The notes: a model not told the origin generated them from the letters alone. A DNA stretch of 64,000 nt from Candidatus Rhodoferax bjergmarkensis (GCA_016708345.1 JADJFX010000002.1:310001-374000), one strand, 5' to 3'. Positions 53,658 through 62,159 are shown, numbered from the stretch's first letter. A program made the numbers and translations.

Positions 53658-54634
53658 TGATTGTTGTCTGGCGTGTCACCGAGCTTTGCAACTTGGCGTG
53701 TGCTTTTTGCGCCTTTGATCGCCGCCTTGACCGACCCCGGCGGGTGGCTGGGCGGGAGGAGGTACTGGCGTTCGGGCGCGTGCTGGGGGACTACCAGCGC
53801 AGCACGGGCGAGCGGGTCATGGTGAGCTGGATTGGCGGTGAGCCCTTGTTGTGGCCTGCTGTGTTCGAGGTGTCGCGCCAGCTGCAGCGGGATCATGGTC
53901 TTTCTATTAGTGCGACCACTAACGGCACCACCCTGCATCGGGCCAACGTGCAGCGGCAAATTTTGGAGACGTTTTCCGAGTTGACCCTTAGCGTTGATGG
54001 ACCTGCCGCATTTCATGACAGCGTGCGCGGTGCCCCCGGCAATTGGGCGCAGTTGCAGCGCGCCACCCGTGCGCTGGCAGATGCGCGCGATGAACTTGGT
54101 GTGAAGGGCAGGCCCCTGCGGCTGCGGGCCAATACGGTGTTGATGCACAACAATTTGCCGATGTTTGCCGCGCTGTGCCATACCCTGGCGGACTGGGGCG
54201 TGGTGGAAATCACCTTCAACCAGTTAGGCGGTCGCGATCGCCCGGAGTTTTTTCCCTCGCACCGCCTGCGCCCCGAAGACGCGGCCCAGTTGGCCGCCCT
54301 GGTGCCGCCTTTGCGCGATGCCCTGGCACAGCGCGGTGTCAAGCTGTGCGGCAGCGCGGCGTATCTGAAACGTATTGAAGCCAGTGTGCACAATCAGCGC
54401 ATTGAAGTCACGGATTGCGCCCCCGGTGAACGGTTTTTGTTTTTGGACGAAAGCGGCCGCCTGGCACCCTGCAGCTTCAGCCTTGACGAGTGGTCGGTGC
54501 CGATGGCCGAGCTGTCTTCGGCTGACGACCTCATGGCGCTACCCCAACGCTTTGCTGCGCTACGCCAACACCAAAGCGCGCTGGCTTGCAGCGACTGTCC
54601 TTCGACCCAGGTCTTTCCCAAATTCATTGCTTAA
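53657..54634 (+). CDS. Radical SAM protein with SPASM-like C-terminal cysteines
   Basis: 325 residues from the ATG at 53657. The radical SAM motif C-x3-C-x2-C is at residues 11-18 (CNLACAFC), followed by WIGGEPLLW and SATTNGTTLHR, with DGPAAFHD further on. The C-terminal cysteines (VTDCAPGERFLF, RLAPCSFSL, ACSDCPS) could bind extra iron-sulfur clusters, as in SPASM or twitch domains of enzymes that modify peptides or proteins. A longer open frame from 53474 would add residues encoded by the MITE and is rejected. The Shine-Dalgarno GAGGA lies in the element's terminal repeat. Confidence 0.88.
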   Translation: MIVVWRVTELCNLACAFCAFDRRLDRPRRVAGREEVLAFGRVLGDYQRSTGERVMVSWIGGEPLLWPAVFEVSRQLQRDHGLSISATTNGTTLHRANVQRQILETFSELTLSVDGPAAFHDSVRGAPGNWAQLQRATRALADARDELGVKGRPLRLRANTVLMHNNLPMFAALCHTLADWGVVEITFNQLGGRDRPEFFPSHRLRPEDAAQLAALVPPLRDALAQRGVKLCGSAAYLKRIEASVHNQRIEVTDCAPGERFLFLDESGRLAPCSFSLDEWSVPMAELSSADDLMALPQRFAALRQHQSALACSDCPSTQVFPKFIA

Positions 54635-54646
54635 ATATTGCACACC

Positions 54647-55231
54647 ATGCAACGTATCGGACCAGCACTTGAAACACTCACCCGGCGGCTCGCCGAGACG
54701 CCGCCCGACTTTCTGGACGAGCCAGCCTCTGACCCAGCCGCTGCCACGGTGGAGGCCGCGCTGGTCAACGACCTGTTGGGCGCGTTGGGGGCCAGGGCCA
54801 CGGCGGCGCAGTTGGCGCACTTTCACCGCAGTGCAGACAAATCGCAGCGTAACCGGCTGACACTGGTACGCATTGCGGTGTGGTTGCTGTACGACCCCTG
54901 GTTTATGACGCAGCAACTTTTGCCAGACGTCGTTTTGCGCCTGCTGGACGAGACCGTTGCCGAACTTGCCGCGAGTAGCGCGGCGGCCAATTTTGCCTTT
55001 GACGCAGATCGTCGCGAAGAGTTGGCGCGGGTGGTGCTGGCACGGCTGGACTACCGCCCGGCCGATGAAACGCTGGCGCAAGCGACAGACCGCTTGTCCG
55101 GCATCAGCGGCACCGAGCGCCGCCGTCTGCTGGAGGCCAGCCGCGAGGCCGAGCGCCGCGCCCGTGCCATTCGCGAAGCACTCGTCAAAAAGGCCGCCGA
55201 AGAATCGGCTGACAAGTGGACGCGGGAATGA
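54647..55231 (+). CDS. Unrecognised charged protein of the MoxR/radical SAM operon
   Basis: 194 residues from the ATG at 54647; a TTG at 54638 is possible. Family not recognised. It is mainly helical, with ALVNDLLGALGARATAAQLA and, at the C-terminus, a run rich in Arg/Glu/Ala (LEASREAERRARAIREALVK) that probably forms a coiled coil. No membrane or signal segment. Its stop overlaps the next start (ATGA). The tight spacing says it belongs to the pathway; its job is unknown. Confidence 0.75.
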   Translation: MQRIGPALETLTRRLAETPPDFLDEPASDPAAATVEAALVNDLLGALGARATAAQLAHFHRSADKSQRNRLTLVRIAVWLLYDPWFMTQQLLPDVVLRLLDETVAELAASSAAANFAFDADRREELARVVLARLDYRPADETLAQATDRLSGISGTERRRLLEASREAERRARAIREALVKKAAEESADKWTRE

Positions 55232-56643
55232 GCCACTTTGCACAAGCACCTGACCCTGACGCGCTCATTGACGCGCCCACCCGCGAAGCCGATCGTTACC
55301 CAACCCTGAGCGAAGCGGGGCGGCGCACGCTGGATTTCATGCGTGAGCACCCGGCGGCCCCCATTTTTCGCAACCACAGTGGCAACCGGCTCACGGCGCA
55401 AGAAGTGGAGTCCTTGCGCGGCTACACCCAGGAGGTGCTGGCAGCCACCCCTGGCTGGCCCGAGGGCGGGCAGCCACCCTGGCTAAATGACTTTGTAAAC
55501 CATGCCTGCCGAGACGTACCCGCTTACCGGGGCTACCAACCCCTGCGCTGTGGCGGCGGCCATGGCGCAGGGGGGCAGGCGTTTGAAGCCCTGCCCACCA
55601 TCTGCCGCGCAGATCTGGCCGCCGACATTGCCCGCTTTGTGCCAGATTGGGTGGAAGTGGACCGCCTGATCAACTTTCGCACCACCGGCACCACTGGCAA
55701 CCCCTTGCTGATTGCCTCACATCCGTTGGTGGCAGGGCGCTACCTGGCCTATCACCTGCGGGCCTTGCGCCGCTTTGGTGTGGAACCCCGCCATGGCAGC
55801 GGGCAGGTGGGGGTGGTGTTGCTGGGCTACCAGCGCAAATGCTTTACCTACACTTCGGTCACACCGCTGATGGGCGAATCCGGCCTGGCCAAGGTCAACC
55901 TGCACCCGCTCGATTGGCACGCGCCGCAAGACCGCTGCACCTACCTTGAAGCCATGGCCCCGGAAATCATTGCCGGGGACCCGATCTCCTTTGCCGAGTT
56001 GCTCAGCTTGACGGTCAAGCTGCAACCACGCGCGCTGCTGTCGGTGTCCATGATGCTTTTGCCCGGTCTGCGTCAGGCCCTGGAGACGCGTTTTGCCTGC
56101 CCGGTGCTGGATATTTATTCGCTCAACGAAGTGGGGCCGGTGGCGGTGTTTGACCCTGCAGTCAATGGGCACGTCCTGCTGCAGCACCGCTTGTTGGTGG
56201 AAATTCTGGACCCGAGCGGGCACCGCATGCCACCCGGCGAGCGCGGTGAAATCACACTGACTGGTGGCTTCAACTTCTGCCTGCCCTTGCTGCGCTACCG
56301 CACCGGTGACTACGCCGCCTTGTCCTGTGCTGGCCCCACGCCTGTTTTACTTGGTTTGTCGGGCCGCCCTCCGGTGCGTTTTCGCACCGCACAGGGGCAA
56401 TGGGTGAACAACATCGATGTCACCCACGCCTTGGGCGCTTTGGCACTGCCGCAGTTTGGCCTGCACCAGCGGGCCGATGGCAGCTTGACGCTGCGGCTAA
56501 GTCACTCTGCTTTGGCGCTGGGCCCGGCGGCGCTGCTGGCGCTGCGGCCCTTGCTGGGGGATGTATTGATGGACGTGCAAGCGATTGCGATGCAGGACAA
56601 GATCGTGCAGTACACCACCGATCTGGTGGAGGCGGGCGCATGA
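55228..56643 (+). CDS. Adenylate-forming enzyme, PaaK (phenylacetate-CoA ligase)-like
   Basis: 471 residues. The AMP-binding signature FRTTGTTGNPLLI is the Thr/Gly-rich P-loop of ANL enzymes. YSLNEVGPVAVFD matches the A5-type motif, and LRYRTGDYAALSC matches the A7-type motif with the conserved YRTGD. A C-terminal lysine domain as in full-length PaaK is not clearly visible. The protein may activate a carboxylate as an acyl-adenylate for transfer to CoA or another acceptor. In a cluster with a radical SAM enzyme this suggests a modification pathway, but no substrate can be named. It overlaps pnuC by 4 bp. Confidence 0.82.
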   Translation: MSHFAQAPDPDALIDAPTREADRYPTLSEAGRRTLDFMREHPAAPIFRNHSGNRLTAQEVESLRGYTQEVLAATPGWPEGGQPPWLNDFVNHACRDVPAYRGYQPLRCGGGHGAGGQAFEALPTICRADLAADIARFVPDWVEVDRLINFRTTGTTGNPLLIASHPLVAGRYLAYHLRALRRFGVEPRHGSGQVGVVLLGYQRKCFTYTSVTPLMGESGLAKVNLHPLDWHAPQDRCTYLEAMAPEIIAGDPISFAELLSLTVKLQPRALLSVSMMLLPGLRQALETRFACPVLDIYSLNEVGPVAVFDPAVNGHVLLQHRLLVEILDPSGHRMPPGERGEITLTGGFNFCLPLLRYRTGDYAALSCAGPTPVLLGLSGRPPVRFRTAQGQWVNNIDVTHALGALALPQFGLHQRADGSLTLRLSHSALALGPAALLALRPLLGDVLMDVQAIAMQDKIVQYTTDLVEAGA

Positions 56644-57224
56644 CTTCCGAGCTTGAAATCGCCGCCAACGCGGTGGCTACTGTTTCCATTGTGCTGGCCG
56701 GGCGCAACAGCGTACACACCTGGTGGACTGGCATTATTGGGTGCCTTCTGTTTGGCGTGCTCTTCTATCAAAGCCAGCTTTATGCTGACGTAGCCCTGCA
56801 AGGTTTTTTTGTGCTGACCAGTGGCTTTGGTTGGTGGCAATGGTTGCGCGGAGCCCAAGGCCAGCCTTTGGCCGTGTCGAATGCGGGCTTGGGCCTGCTG
56901 ATGCGCTGTGTGCTGGGCGGCATGGCAGCGACCCTGACCTACGGTGCCATGCTGCACGCCTGGACGGATGCTTACGCCCCTTTTGTGGACTCGGCGGTGC
57001 TGGTTTTTAGTGTGATTGCGCAATTGCTGCTGATGCAAAGAAAAATCGAAACCTGGGCCTTCTGGCTGCTGGTCAACACCATTGCCGTGCCCTTGTATGC
57101 CAGCCGTGGGCTGCAGTTGACCGCCATTTTGTACGCTGCCTATTGGGTCAATGCCCTGGTTTCATGGTGGTGGTGGCACCGCAGGGCGCAGGCAGGGCCA
57201 AGCACTGGGGCGACGCCGCTGTGA
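56640..57224 (+). CDS. pnuC: Nicotinamide riboside transporter PnuC
   Basis: 194 residues from the ATG at 56640. Seven or so membrane helices with the PnuC signature: WWTGIIGCLLFGVLFYQSQL, YADVALQGFFVLTSGFGWWQ, then WLLVNTIAVPLYASRGLQLT and YAAYWVNALVSWWWW. It imports nicotinamide riboside, an NAD precursor. Its stop overlaps the GTG of the next gene (GTGA), so transporter and kinase are translated together. Confidence 0.92.
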   Translation: MTSELEIAANAVATVSIVLAGRNSVHTWWTGIIGCLLFGVLFYQSQLYADVALQGFFVLTSGFGWWQWLRGAQGQPLAVSNAGLGLLMRCVLGGMAATLTYGAMLHAWTDAYAPFVDSAVLVFSVIAQLLLMQRKIETWAFWLLVNTIAVPLYASRGLQLTAILYAAYWVNALVSWWWWHRRAQAGPSTGATPL

Positions 57225-58285
57225 GCAAACCGTTTCGCTGCGGCCTGGTGGTGGGCAAGTTTTGCCCGCTGCACCGTGGCCACGAAACGGTGATTGAGCG
57301 CGCCTTGTCGACCTGTGATGAAGTTCTGATCATCAACTACACCCAGCCCGAGTTTGAGCACTGCGACCGCGCCACCCGCGAGCGCTGGCTGACCCAGGGC
57401 TTCCCCAAAGCCACCACCCTGGTGATTGACAACGCGCATCTGGCCCAGCTTTGCCAGCGCCTGGGCTTTGCCGATGCGCCCACGCTGCCCCACAACGACG
57501 CGCCAGACGATGATCACCGTCTTTTTGTCGCCTGGCTGTGTAGGTTCATTCTGGGCAAAACGGTGGACGCTGTTTTCACCAGCGAAACCTATGGCGATGG
57601 CTTTGCGCAAGTCTTGACGGCGCAGTTCCAGAAGATCGTGCCGAACGCACCGCCAGTGAAACACGTGTGTATTGACCCTGGCCGCAGCGCAGTGCCAATT
57701 TCGGGCACGCGCGTGCGCTTGAGTCCGCACGAGAACCGCCAGTTCCTGTCACCTGCGGTGTATGCGAGCTTTGTGGAGCGGGTGTGCATTCTGGGGGGCG
57801 AGTCCAGCGGCAAGACCACGCTGGCTCAAGCGCTGGCGCAGCACCACGGCTCAGTCTGGGTGCCGGAGTATGGCCGCGAGTTGTGGGAGCGCAAAAACGG
57901 CCAGCTGGTGCTCAGTGACATGCTGGAGATTGGCCGTCAGCAATGGCAACGAGAGGAAGAACTGGCTTGCGCCGCCAACCGGTTTTTGTTTTGCGACACC
58001 TCGGCGCTCACCACCCTGTTTTACAGCCAGGCCATGTTTGGCAGCGTGGCACCGGAGTTAACAAGCCTGGCGCAGCGCCACTATGCCCACGTCATGCTGT
58101 GCGCGCCGGACTTTGACTTTGTGCAGGACGGCACCCGCCGTGACGCAGCCTTTCGCGATCAGCAACACGCTTGGTATGTGCAAGAGCTGGCCAGCAGATC
58201 GATCCTCTACACCTTGCTCACCGGCACTGTGGCGCAGCGTTTGCAGCAGGCCCAGAGCTGTTTAAAGCGCGGAAAAGCACAATAA
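57221..58285 (+). CDS. nadR: NadR-like NMN adenylyltransferase / ribosylnicotinamide kinase
   Basis: 354 residues from a GTG at 57221. The N-terminal nucleotidyltransferase domain starts LVVGKFCPLHRGHETVIERA, with ISGTRVRLSPHENRQFLSP near its end. The C-terminal kinase domain has Walker A GGESSGKTTLAQALAQ, then VPEYGRELWE and FLFCDTSALTTLFY. No helix-turn-helix precedes, so unlike the enterobacterial NadR it is not a repressor. With PnuC it would import nicotinamide riboside, phosphorylate it and adenylate NMN to NAD. It ends the eight-gene operon and is followed by repeat A copy 8. Confidence 0.9.
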   Translation: MSKPFRCGLVVGKFCPLHRGHETVIERALSTCDEVLIINYTQPEFEHCDRATRERWLTQGFPKATTLVIDNAHLAQLCQRLGFADAPTLPHNDAPDDDHRLFVAWLCRFILGKTVDAVFTSETYGDGFAQVLTAQFQKIVPNAPPVKHVCIDPGRSAVPISGTRVRLSPHENRQFLSPAVYASFVERVCILGGESSGKTTLAQALAQHHGSVWVPEYGRELWERKNGQLVLSDMLEIGRQQWQREEELACAANRFLFCDTSALTTLFYSQAMFGSVAPELTSLAQRHYAHVMLCAPDFDFVQDGTRRDAAFRDQQHAWYVQELASRSILYTLLTGTVAQRLQQAQSCLKRGKAQ

Positions 58286-58346
58286 TTGCTATTGTATTTA
58301 TAGCTGCTCGCGCTTGTTTTATATGCGGTAAAGGCCAATTTGATCC
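58282..58346 (+). repeat. Repeat family A, copy 8
   Basis: Starts in the stop region of nadR: TAATTGCTATTGTATTTATA, GCTGCTCGCGCTTG, a spacer, ATGCGGTAAAGGCC, AATTTGATCC. Intergenic in the 202-bp gap before soxC. Confidence 0.82.
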
Positions 58347-58487
58347 TCAAAAGTGGCGCTGCTCTCCTTGGGTGTTGGGCGTGAGGCAAAAAAACTTGGC
58401 GGCGTTAACAAGCGTTAATGCGGTGAATCGACGCATCCCCCACACTCGCGCTGCGGTCAACGTGGGCCGTGCGACTGGAGTGTGTGA

Positions 58488-59771
58488 ATGAATTCGAATG
58501 CAGGTTTCAAAGCCAGTGTGGGCGGCTCTCGGCAGGGGCGACGCTCGTTTATGCGAAGTGGTCTGAGCTTTGGCATGGCGGGTATGGCTGGCTTGGCAGG
58601 GGCGGCAAACTCAGAGCCCATCGGTGCCCGAATGCCCGATGCCATGAAAACCCTCGGGGGCACTGATTTGGCCTATGGTCAGCCGTCACCCCATGAGCAG
58701 GCGGTTCAACGCCTGCCATATCAGACTGCACCGCAGACTGCCGGTTTTGCCATCTGGCGCTCGCCCTTGCAGCACCAGCGCGGCATCATCACCCCCAGCG
58801 GCTTGCATTTTTCGGTGCACCACAACGGCCTGCCCGACATTGCGCCCGAGCGCCATGAGCTGATGATTCACGGGCTGGTGGACCGGCCCCTGCGTTTTGA
58901 TCTGGAGCGATTGATGCGTTACCCCATGGTCAACCGGATTCACTTCATGGAGTGCGCTGGCAATTCAGCCGCCAACGCCCTGTCACCCACGGCGCTCAAT
59001 CAAACCCTGGGTGATCTGGCCGGTGAAGTGTCCTGCTCGGAGTGGACCGGCGTGCCTCTGTCGTATTTGCTGAACGAGGCGGGCCTGAAAGACAGTGCCA
59101 AATGGGTGGTAGTGGAGGGCGCGGACGGCGGTTCGCACAGCCGCAGCCTGCCGGTCTCGGCCTTGCTCAAGGACGGCATGATTGCGCTGTACCAAAACGG
59201 CGAGCGCCTGCGCCCGTCGCAGGGCTACCCGATGCGCCTGTTCATGCCCGGCTGGGAGGGCAACGTCAACGTCAAATGGGTGCACCGGCTGGAAGTGGTG
59301 GACGCACCGGCCTACACCAAGGACGAGTCGGGCATGTACACCCAAATTCTGAGCGACGGCCAGATCGAGCGTTTTGCGTTTCACATGGATGTCAAATCGC
59401 TCATCACCCATCCGTCCGGCATGCAAAGGCTGCCCGAGACCAAAGGGTTTTACGAAATCGCCGGTCTGGCCTGGTCCGGCCATGGGCGCATTGCCAAAGT
59501 GGAAGTCTCGGTGGACGGCGGCAGCACCTGGGCCCAGGCGCAATTGCAGGGGCCGGTGCTGGACCGCGCCTTCACCCGCTTCACCCTGCCGTGGCAGTGG
59601 AATGGCAAAAAAGCCACCTTGATGAGCCGCGCCACCGATGCGCTGGGTTGCACCCAGCCGCTGCGCAGCGAGTGGAAACGCAAGTACGCCATGCATTCTT
59701 TTCACCATTACAACGCCATTCAGGTCTGGCGGGTTGGTTCCGACGGCCTGGTGGAGAACAGCTATGCGTGA
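58488..59771 (+). CDS. soxC: Sulfane dehydrogenase molybdopterin subunit SoxC
   Basis: 427 residues. A Tat signal (RRSFMRSGLSFGMAGMAG) directs the folded molybdoenzyme to the periplasm. The molybdopterin-binding cysteine lies in MECAGNSAANAL at about residue 156. Further motifs are WTGVPLSYLLNEAGL, MPGWEGNVNVKW and a C-terminal domain with GHGRIAKVEVSVDGGSTW. SoxCD oxidises the protein-bound sulfane sulfur in thiosulfate oxidation. GGAG lies upstream of the ATG, and the stop overlaps soxD by 8 bp. No other sox gene is in the window. Confidence 0.93.
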   Translation: MNSNAGFKASVGGSRQGRRSFMRSGLSFGMAGMAGLAGAANSEPIGARMPDAMKTLGGTDLAYGQPSPHEQAVQRLPYQTAPQTAGFAIWRSPLQHQRGIITPSGLHFSVHHNGLPDIAPERHELMIHGLVDRPLRFDLERLMRYPMVNRIHFMECAGNSAANALSPTALNQTLGDLAGEVSCSEWTGVPLSYLLNEAGLKDSAKWVVVEGADGGSHSRSLPVSALLKDGMIALYQNGERLRPSQGYPMRLFMPGWEGNVNVKWVHRLEVVDAPAYTKDESGMYTQILSDGQIERFAFHMDVKSLITHPSGMQRLPETKGFYEIAGLAWSGHGRIAKVEVSVDGGSTWAQAQLQGPVLDRAFTRFTLPWQWNGKKATLMSRATDALGCTQPLRSEWKRKYAMHSFHHYNAIQVWRVGSDGLVENSYA

Positions 59772-60360
59772 GCGTTTGATTCGCAAGGGCTTGGTGGCCG
59801 TTCTGGGCTTGGCACTGCTCATGTCCGCCGTGGCGCGGGCCGAAAACGAGGCTCAGACACCCACCCTGATTGGCCTGGGCTTGCCGCTTGAGGCAACGCA
59901 AATTGAGCGCTACGCCATCACCATTTTCCCGGACGGAAGAAACTTGCCGCCAGGGCAGGGCAGTGTGGCGCAAGGTGCCAAGCTCTACGCGGAGCAGTGC
60001 GCGCTTTGTCATGGCACCAAAGGCATCGAAGGCCCGGCGGCGCGGCTGGCGGGGTCTGAGGGCTTCATCGGCTGGAGCGACCCGTTTCGCTTTTTGCGCG
60101 TCATGAAATACCCCTTGCTGGTGCAGTCGGTCGGCGCGCGCTGGCCCTATGCGACCAGCCTGTTTGACTATGTGCGCCGCGCCATGCCGCACTACGCACC
60201 CAAAAGCCTCCTTGATGACGAGGTGTACGCCATCACAGCGCACCTGCTGCATTTGAACGATCTGGTGGAGTTGGACGCGGTGATGAACCGGGAGACCTTG
60301 CCGAAGGTGAAGATGCCGGGCTTGGCCAAAACTGTTGTGGCGTGGCCGCTTGGGCATTGA
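59764..60360 (+). CDS. soxD: Cytochrome c subunit SoxD
   Basis: 198 residues from the ATG at 59764. A signal peptide (GLVAVLGLALLMSAVARA), then one class I cytochrome c domain with haem motif CALCH in AEQCALCHGTKG. The distal methionine may be in YVRRAMPHYAPKSL. Short SoxD proteins of this kind form the electron-accepting partner of SoxC. Overlaps soxC. Confidence 0.9.
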   Translation: MRERLIRKGLVAVLGLALLMSAVARAENEAQTPTLIGLGLPLEATQIERYAITIFPDGRNLPPGQGSVAQGAKLYAEQCALCHGTKGIEGPAARLAGSEGFIGWSDPFRFLRVMKYPLLVQSVGARWPYATSLFDYVRRAMPHYAPKSLLDDEVYAITAHLLHLNDLVELDAVMNRETLPKVKMPGLAKTVVAWPLGH

Positions 60361-60401
60361 GGGTGTGGACCAGTCGGCAGTAACGACCCCGGTGTTGGGT
60401 A

Positions 60402-60480
60402 CATTCTTCCATTCAAATATGCCGTAACCGCACGTCCCACCTGCGCAAGCAGCTCCTGATTTTGTAGCGTTTTCATAGTC
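60402..60480 (-). repeat. 80-bp direct repeat, copy 1, with gene-fragment reading frame
   Basis: Nearly the same sequence occurs at 61977-62056, in the same orientation. On the minus strand it reads MKTLQNQELLAQVGRAVTAY... and stays open through the soxD 3' end. The second copy has a stop after QVGRA. They look like remnants of one short gene, flanking two orphan genes. Confidence 0.8.
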
Positions 60481-60558
60481 TTCAACTCGTCAACACTCAT
60501 TGCAATTCAGCGCAGTGCGCCACTCCCCAAGCCTGTGCGCTATTCCCCACAGCCGGCA

Positions 60559-61068
60559 TCACGCCGGCCCGGTGCCTGGGGGCTGCAATACATTGCGGCA
60601 GAAGTCAACGATCTTCCTGAAAGATTCAGGGCTGCTTTTCGCCATGGTGCCGTCCAAGGGTTGGCTCAAATAGTCAACCATTTCTTCAAAGCGCGGGTTG
60701 CCAGCCAGCCGGGCATACACTAACTTTTCCGCTGTGTATCTGCGACGAAGCCTCTCATGCGTCGTCTGATTCCAAACGCTCATAAAACACATTGGTTCGC
60801 CATCTTCACCGGTGTAAAGCCAGTTCAACCCCTCTATGGTGCGCGCCTTGTCCAGCACCGGCAAGCCCAGGCGCAGCAGGTCTTCCACCATCCAATCCAT
60901 CTCTTCCGTGTTGCGGCAGTAGTGTGTATCGCCCGACACCGAGCTTTGCCAAGCAGGGCACATGTAGTAGCGCAATACGCCGAGATCGGTGGTAAACGTT
61001 TCAGAACGGGAACCATTGGGAACGTCCGGCTTTGTCAGTCCATAAGCCTTGGTCACAATTTCGTTCAT
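60559..61068 (-). CDS. Unrecognised protein, possible immunity-type orphan (first of two)
   Basis: 169 residues; no family recognised. No signal or membrane segment. The middle has SGDTHYCRNTEEMDWMVEDL and FMSVWNQTTHERLRRRYTAE; it ends in a Gly/Pro-rich tail. Size, solitary small ORF, adjacency to another small orphan and the surrounding direct repeat are like polymorphic-toxin immunity genes left without their toxin, but this is inference. Confidence 0.55.
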   Translation of the reverse strand: MNEIVTKAYGLTKPDVPNGSRSETFTTDLGVLRYYMCPAWQSSVSGDTHYCRNTEEMDWMVEDLLRLGLPVLDKARTIEGLNWLYTGEDGEPMCFMSVWNQTTHERLRRRYTAEKLVYARLAGNPRFEEMVDYLSQPLDGTMAKSSPESFRKIVDFCRNVLQPPGTGPA

Positions 61069-61195
61069 TCGATCGCTACGAGAAGAAATGTGTATCCAGG
61101 TGCGGTAGTCTGGCTCAGAGCCCTCAACAGAGCCGAATAGCTCTTGCCGACCCCTTCTATCTTTCGCTCAAAATGAAAACCAAAAACGCTGGGCT

Positions 61196-61765
61196 TTACT
61201 GGGGTGAAACCGTGGGGGCCAGGGCTGCGGCCATGCGCTCTGCCAAATACTTGCGCACTGTGGCCTTCGTGTATTTCACCGGGGTGGCTGCACTGGGGTC
61301 TAGCGCATACAACACATCGGTGCGCTCTGCGGGAACCACTTTGCCGTAGTCTCTATCGCCCGGGTAATAAATGCCCACAGTGTCATCCAGCACATCCAGG
61401 TGCAGGGCGCGCGCCATGGGGATCAATACGCTTAAAAACTGTGGCGCCAGCGCGTTCAAAATGTCGGGCTGCCACAAGGCACCGTGCAGTTCACGCACCT
61501 CTTGCACGGGGTCGTTACACCACACGGACTCTTCGGCATCTTGGTAGGCATCTCGCTCTTCTTGGCTTGCGTTGGGGCCGGGTTCCTTGGGGGGCAAGGG
61601 GAAGTGTTTTAGCAAATGTTGGGCCAGGCGTTCAAAGCGAACGTTGGGGCCGGGCGTCTCCTTTGCCAGGTGGTCAATTGCTTCGCCTACCACGCTGAGG
61701 GTTTTGGGGAACCATACCTTGTGCTCGGCCCGATCGTTGTCCCAAATAATGATGGAGTAGCTCAT
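61196..61765 (-). CDS. Unrecognised protein, possible immunity-type orphan (second of two)
   Basis: 189 residues from the ATG at 61765 (MSYSIIIWDNDRAEHKVW). Not recognised. It has a WCNDPVQEVRELHGALWQ core and VGIYYPGDRDYGKVVP; the C-terminal half is helical. It is transcribed in the same direction as the gene at 60559, 127 bp upstream of it. No signal peptide. A shorter start was chosen over the frame beginning at 61837 because of the conserved-looking beginning. Confidence 0.55.
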   Translation of the reverse strand: MSYSIIIWDNDRAEHKVWFPKTLSVVGEAIDHLAKETPGPNVRFERLAQHLLKHFPLPPKEPGPNASQEERDAYQDAEESVWCNDPVQEVRELHGALWQPDILNALAPQFLSVLIPMARALHLDVLDDTVGIYYPGDRDYGKVVPAERTDVLYALDPSAATPVKYTKATVRKYLAERMAAALAPTVSPQ

Positions 61766-61976
61766 AGTGATGAATATGTATAAATTTATTAGAGCTGCAC
61801 GCTCAGAAACGCGCTGGCTCCTGAGCAATGCATCCACCTACAGTCAAAGGCTAATTTTAAGCACCGTCTTTTGCGCCAAACTGCATTGCTTCTCGCCAGA
61901 GCCCAAGAAGTCGCTCACCCAGTTGGCCTCCACCAGCTTCCCCGCACGTCTTGGTTTCATTATTGTTTTTCTCCAG

Positions 61977-62056
61977 CATTTCTTCCCATCAAATATGCCA
62001 TTCACGCACGTCCTACCTGCGCAAGTCGCTCCTGATTTTGTAGCGTTTTCATAGTC
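61977..62056 (-). repeat. 80-bp direct repeat, copy 2
   Basis: See 60402-60480. On the minus strand it encodes MKTLQNQERLAQVGRA and then a TGA stop, followed by a frame beginning MAYLMGRNAG. The rest of the 61766-62159 gap holds no other feature until the promoter at 62103. Confidence 0.8.
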
Positions 62057-62102
62057 TGTATCGCTTCCCCTGTGAGTTTGTCAGGCGTTTTTGAACTCAA
62101 AA

Positions 62103-62131
62103 TTGACCGATGTCTAAATTTTGACTATATT
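62103..62131 (+). promoter_or_regulatory. Sigma-70 promoter of the toxin-antitoxin pair
   Basis: TTGACC (62103-62108), a 17-bp spacer and TATATT (62126-62131) fit the sigma-70 consensus closely. It lies 28 bp upstream of the antitoxin start. Confidence 0.75.
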
Positions 62132-62159
62132 TGGCCGGATCAACTCAAGCGAGGTATTT

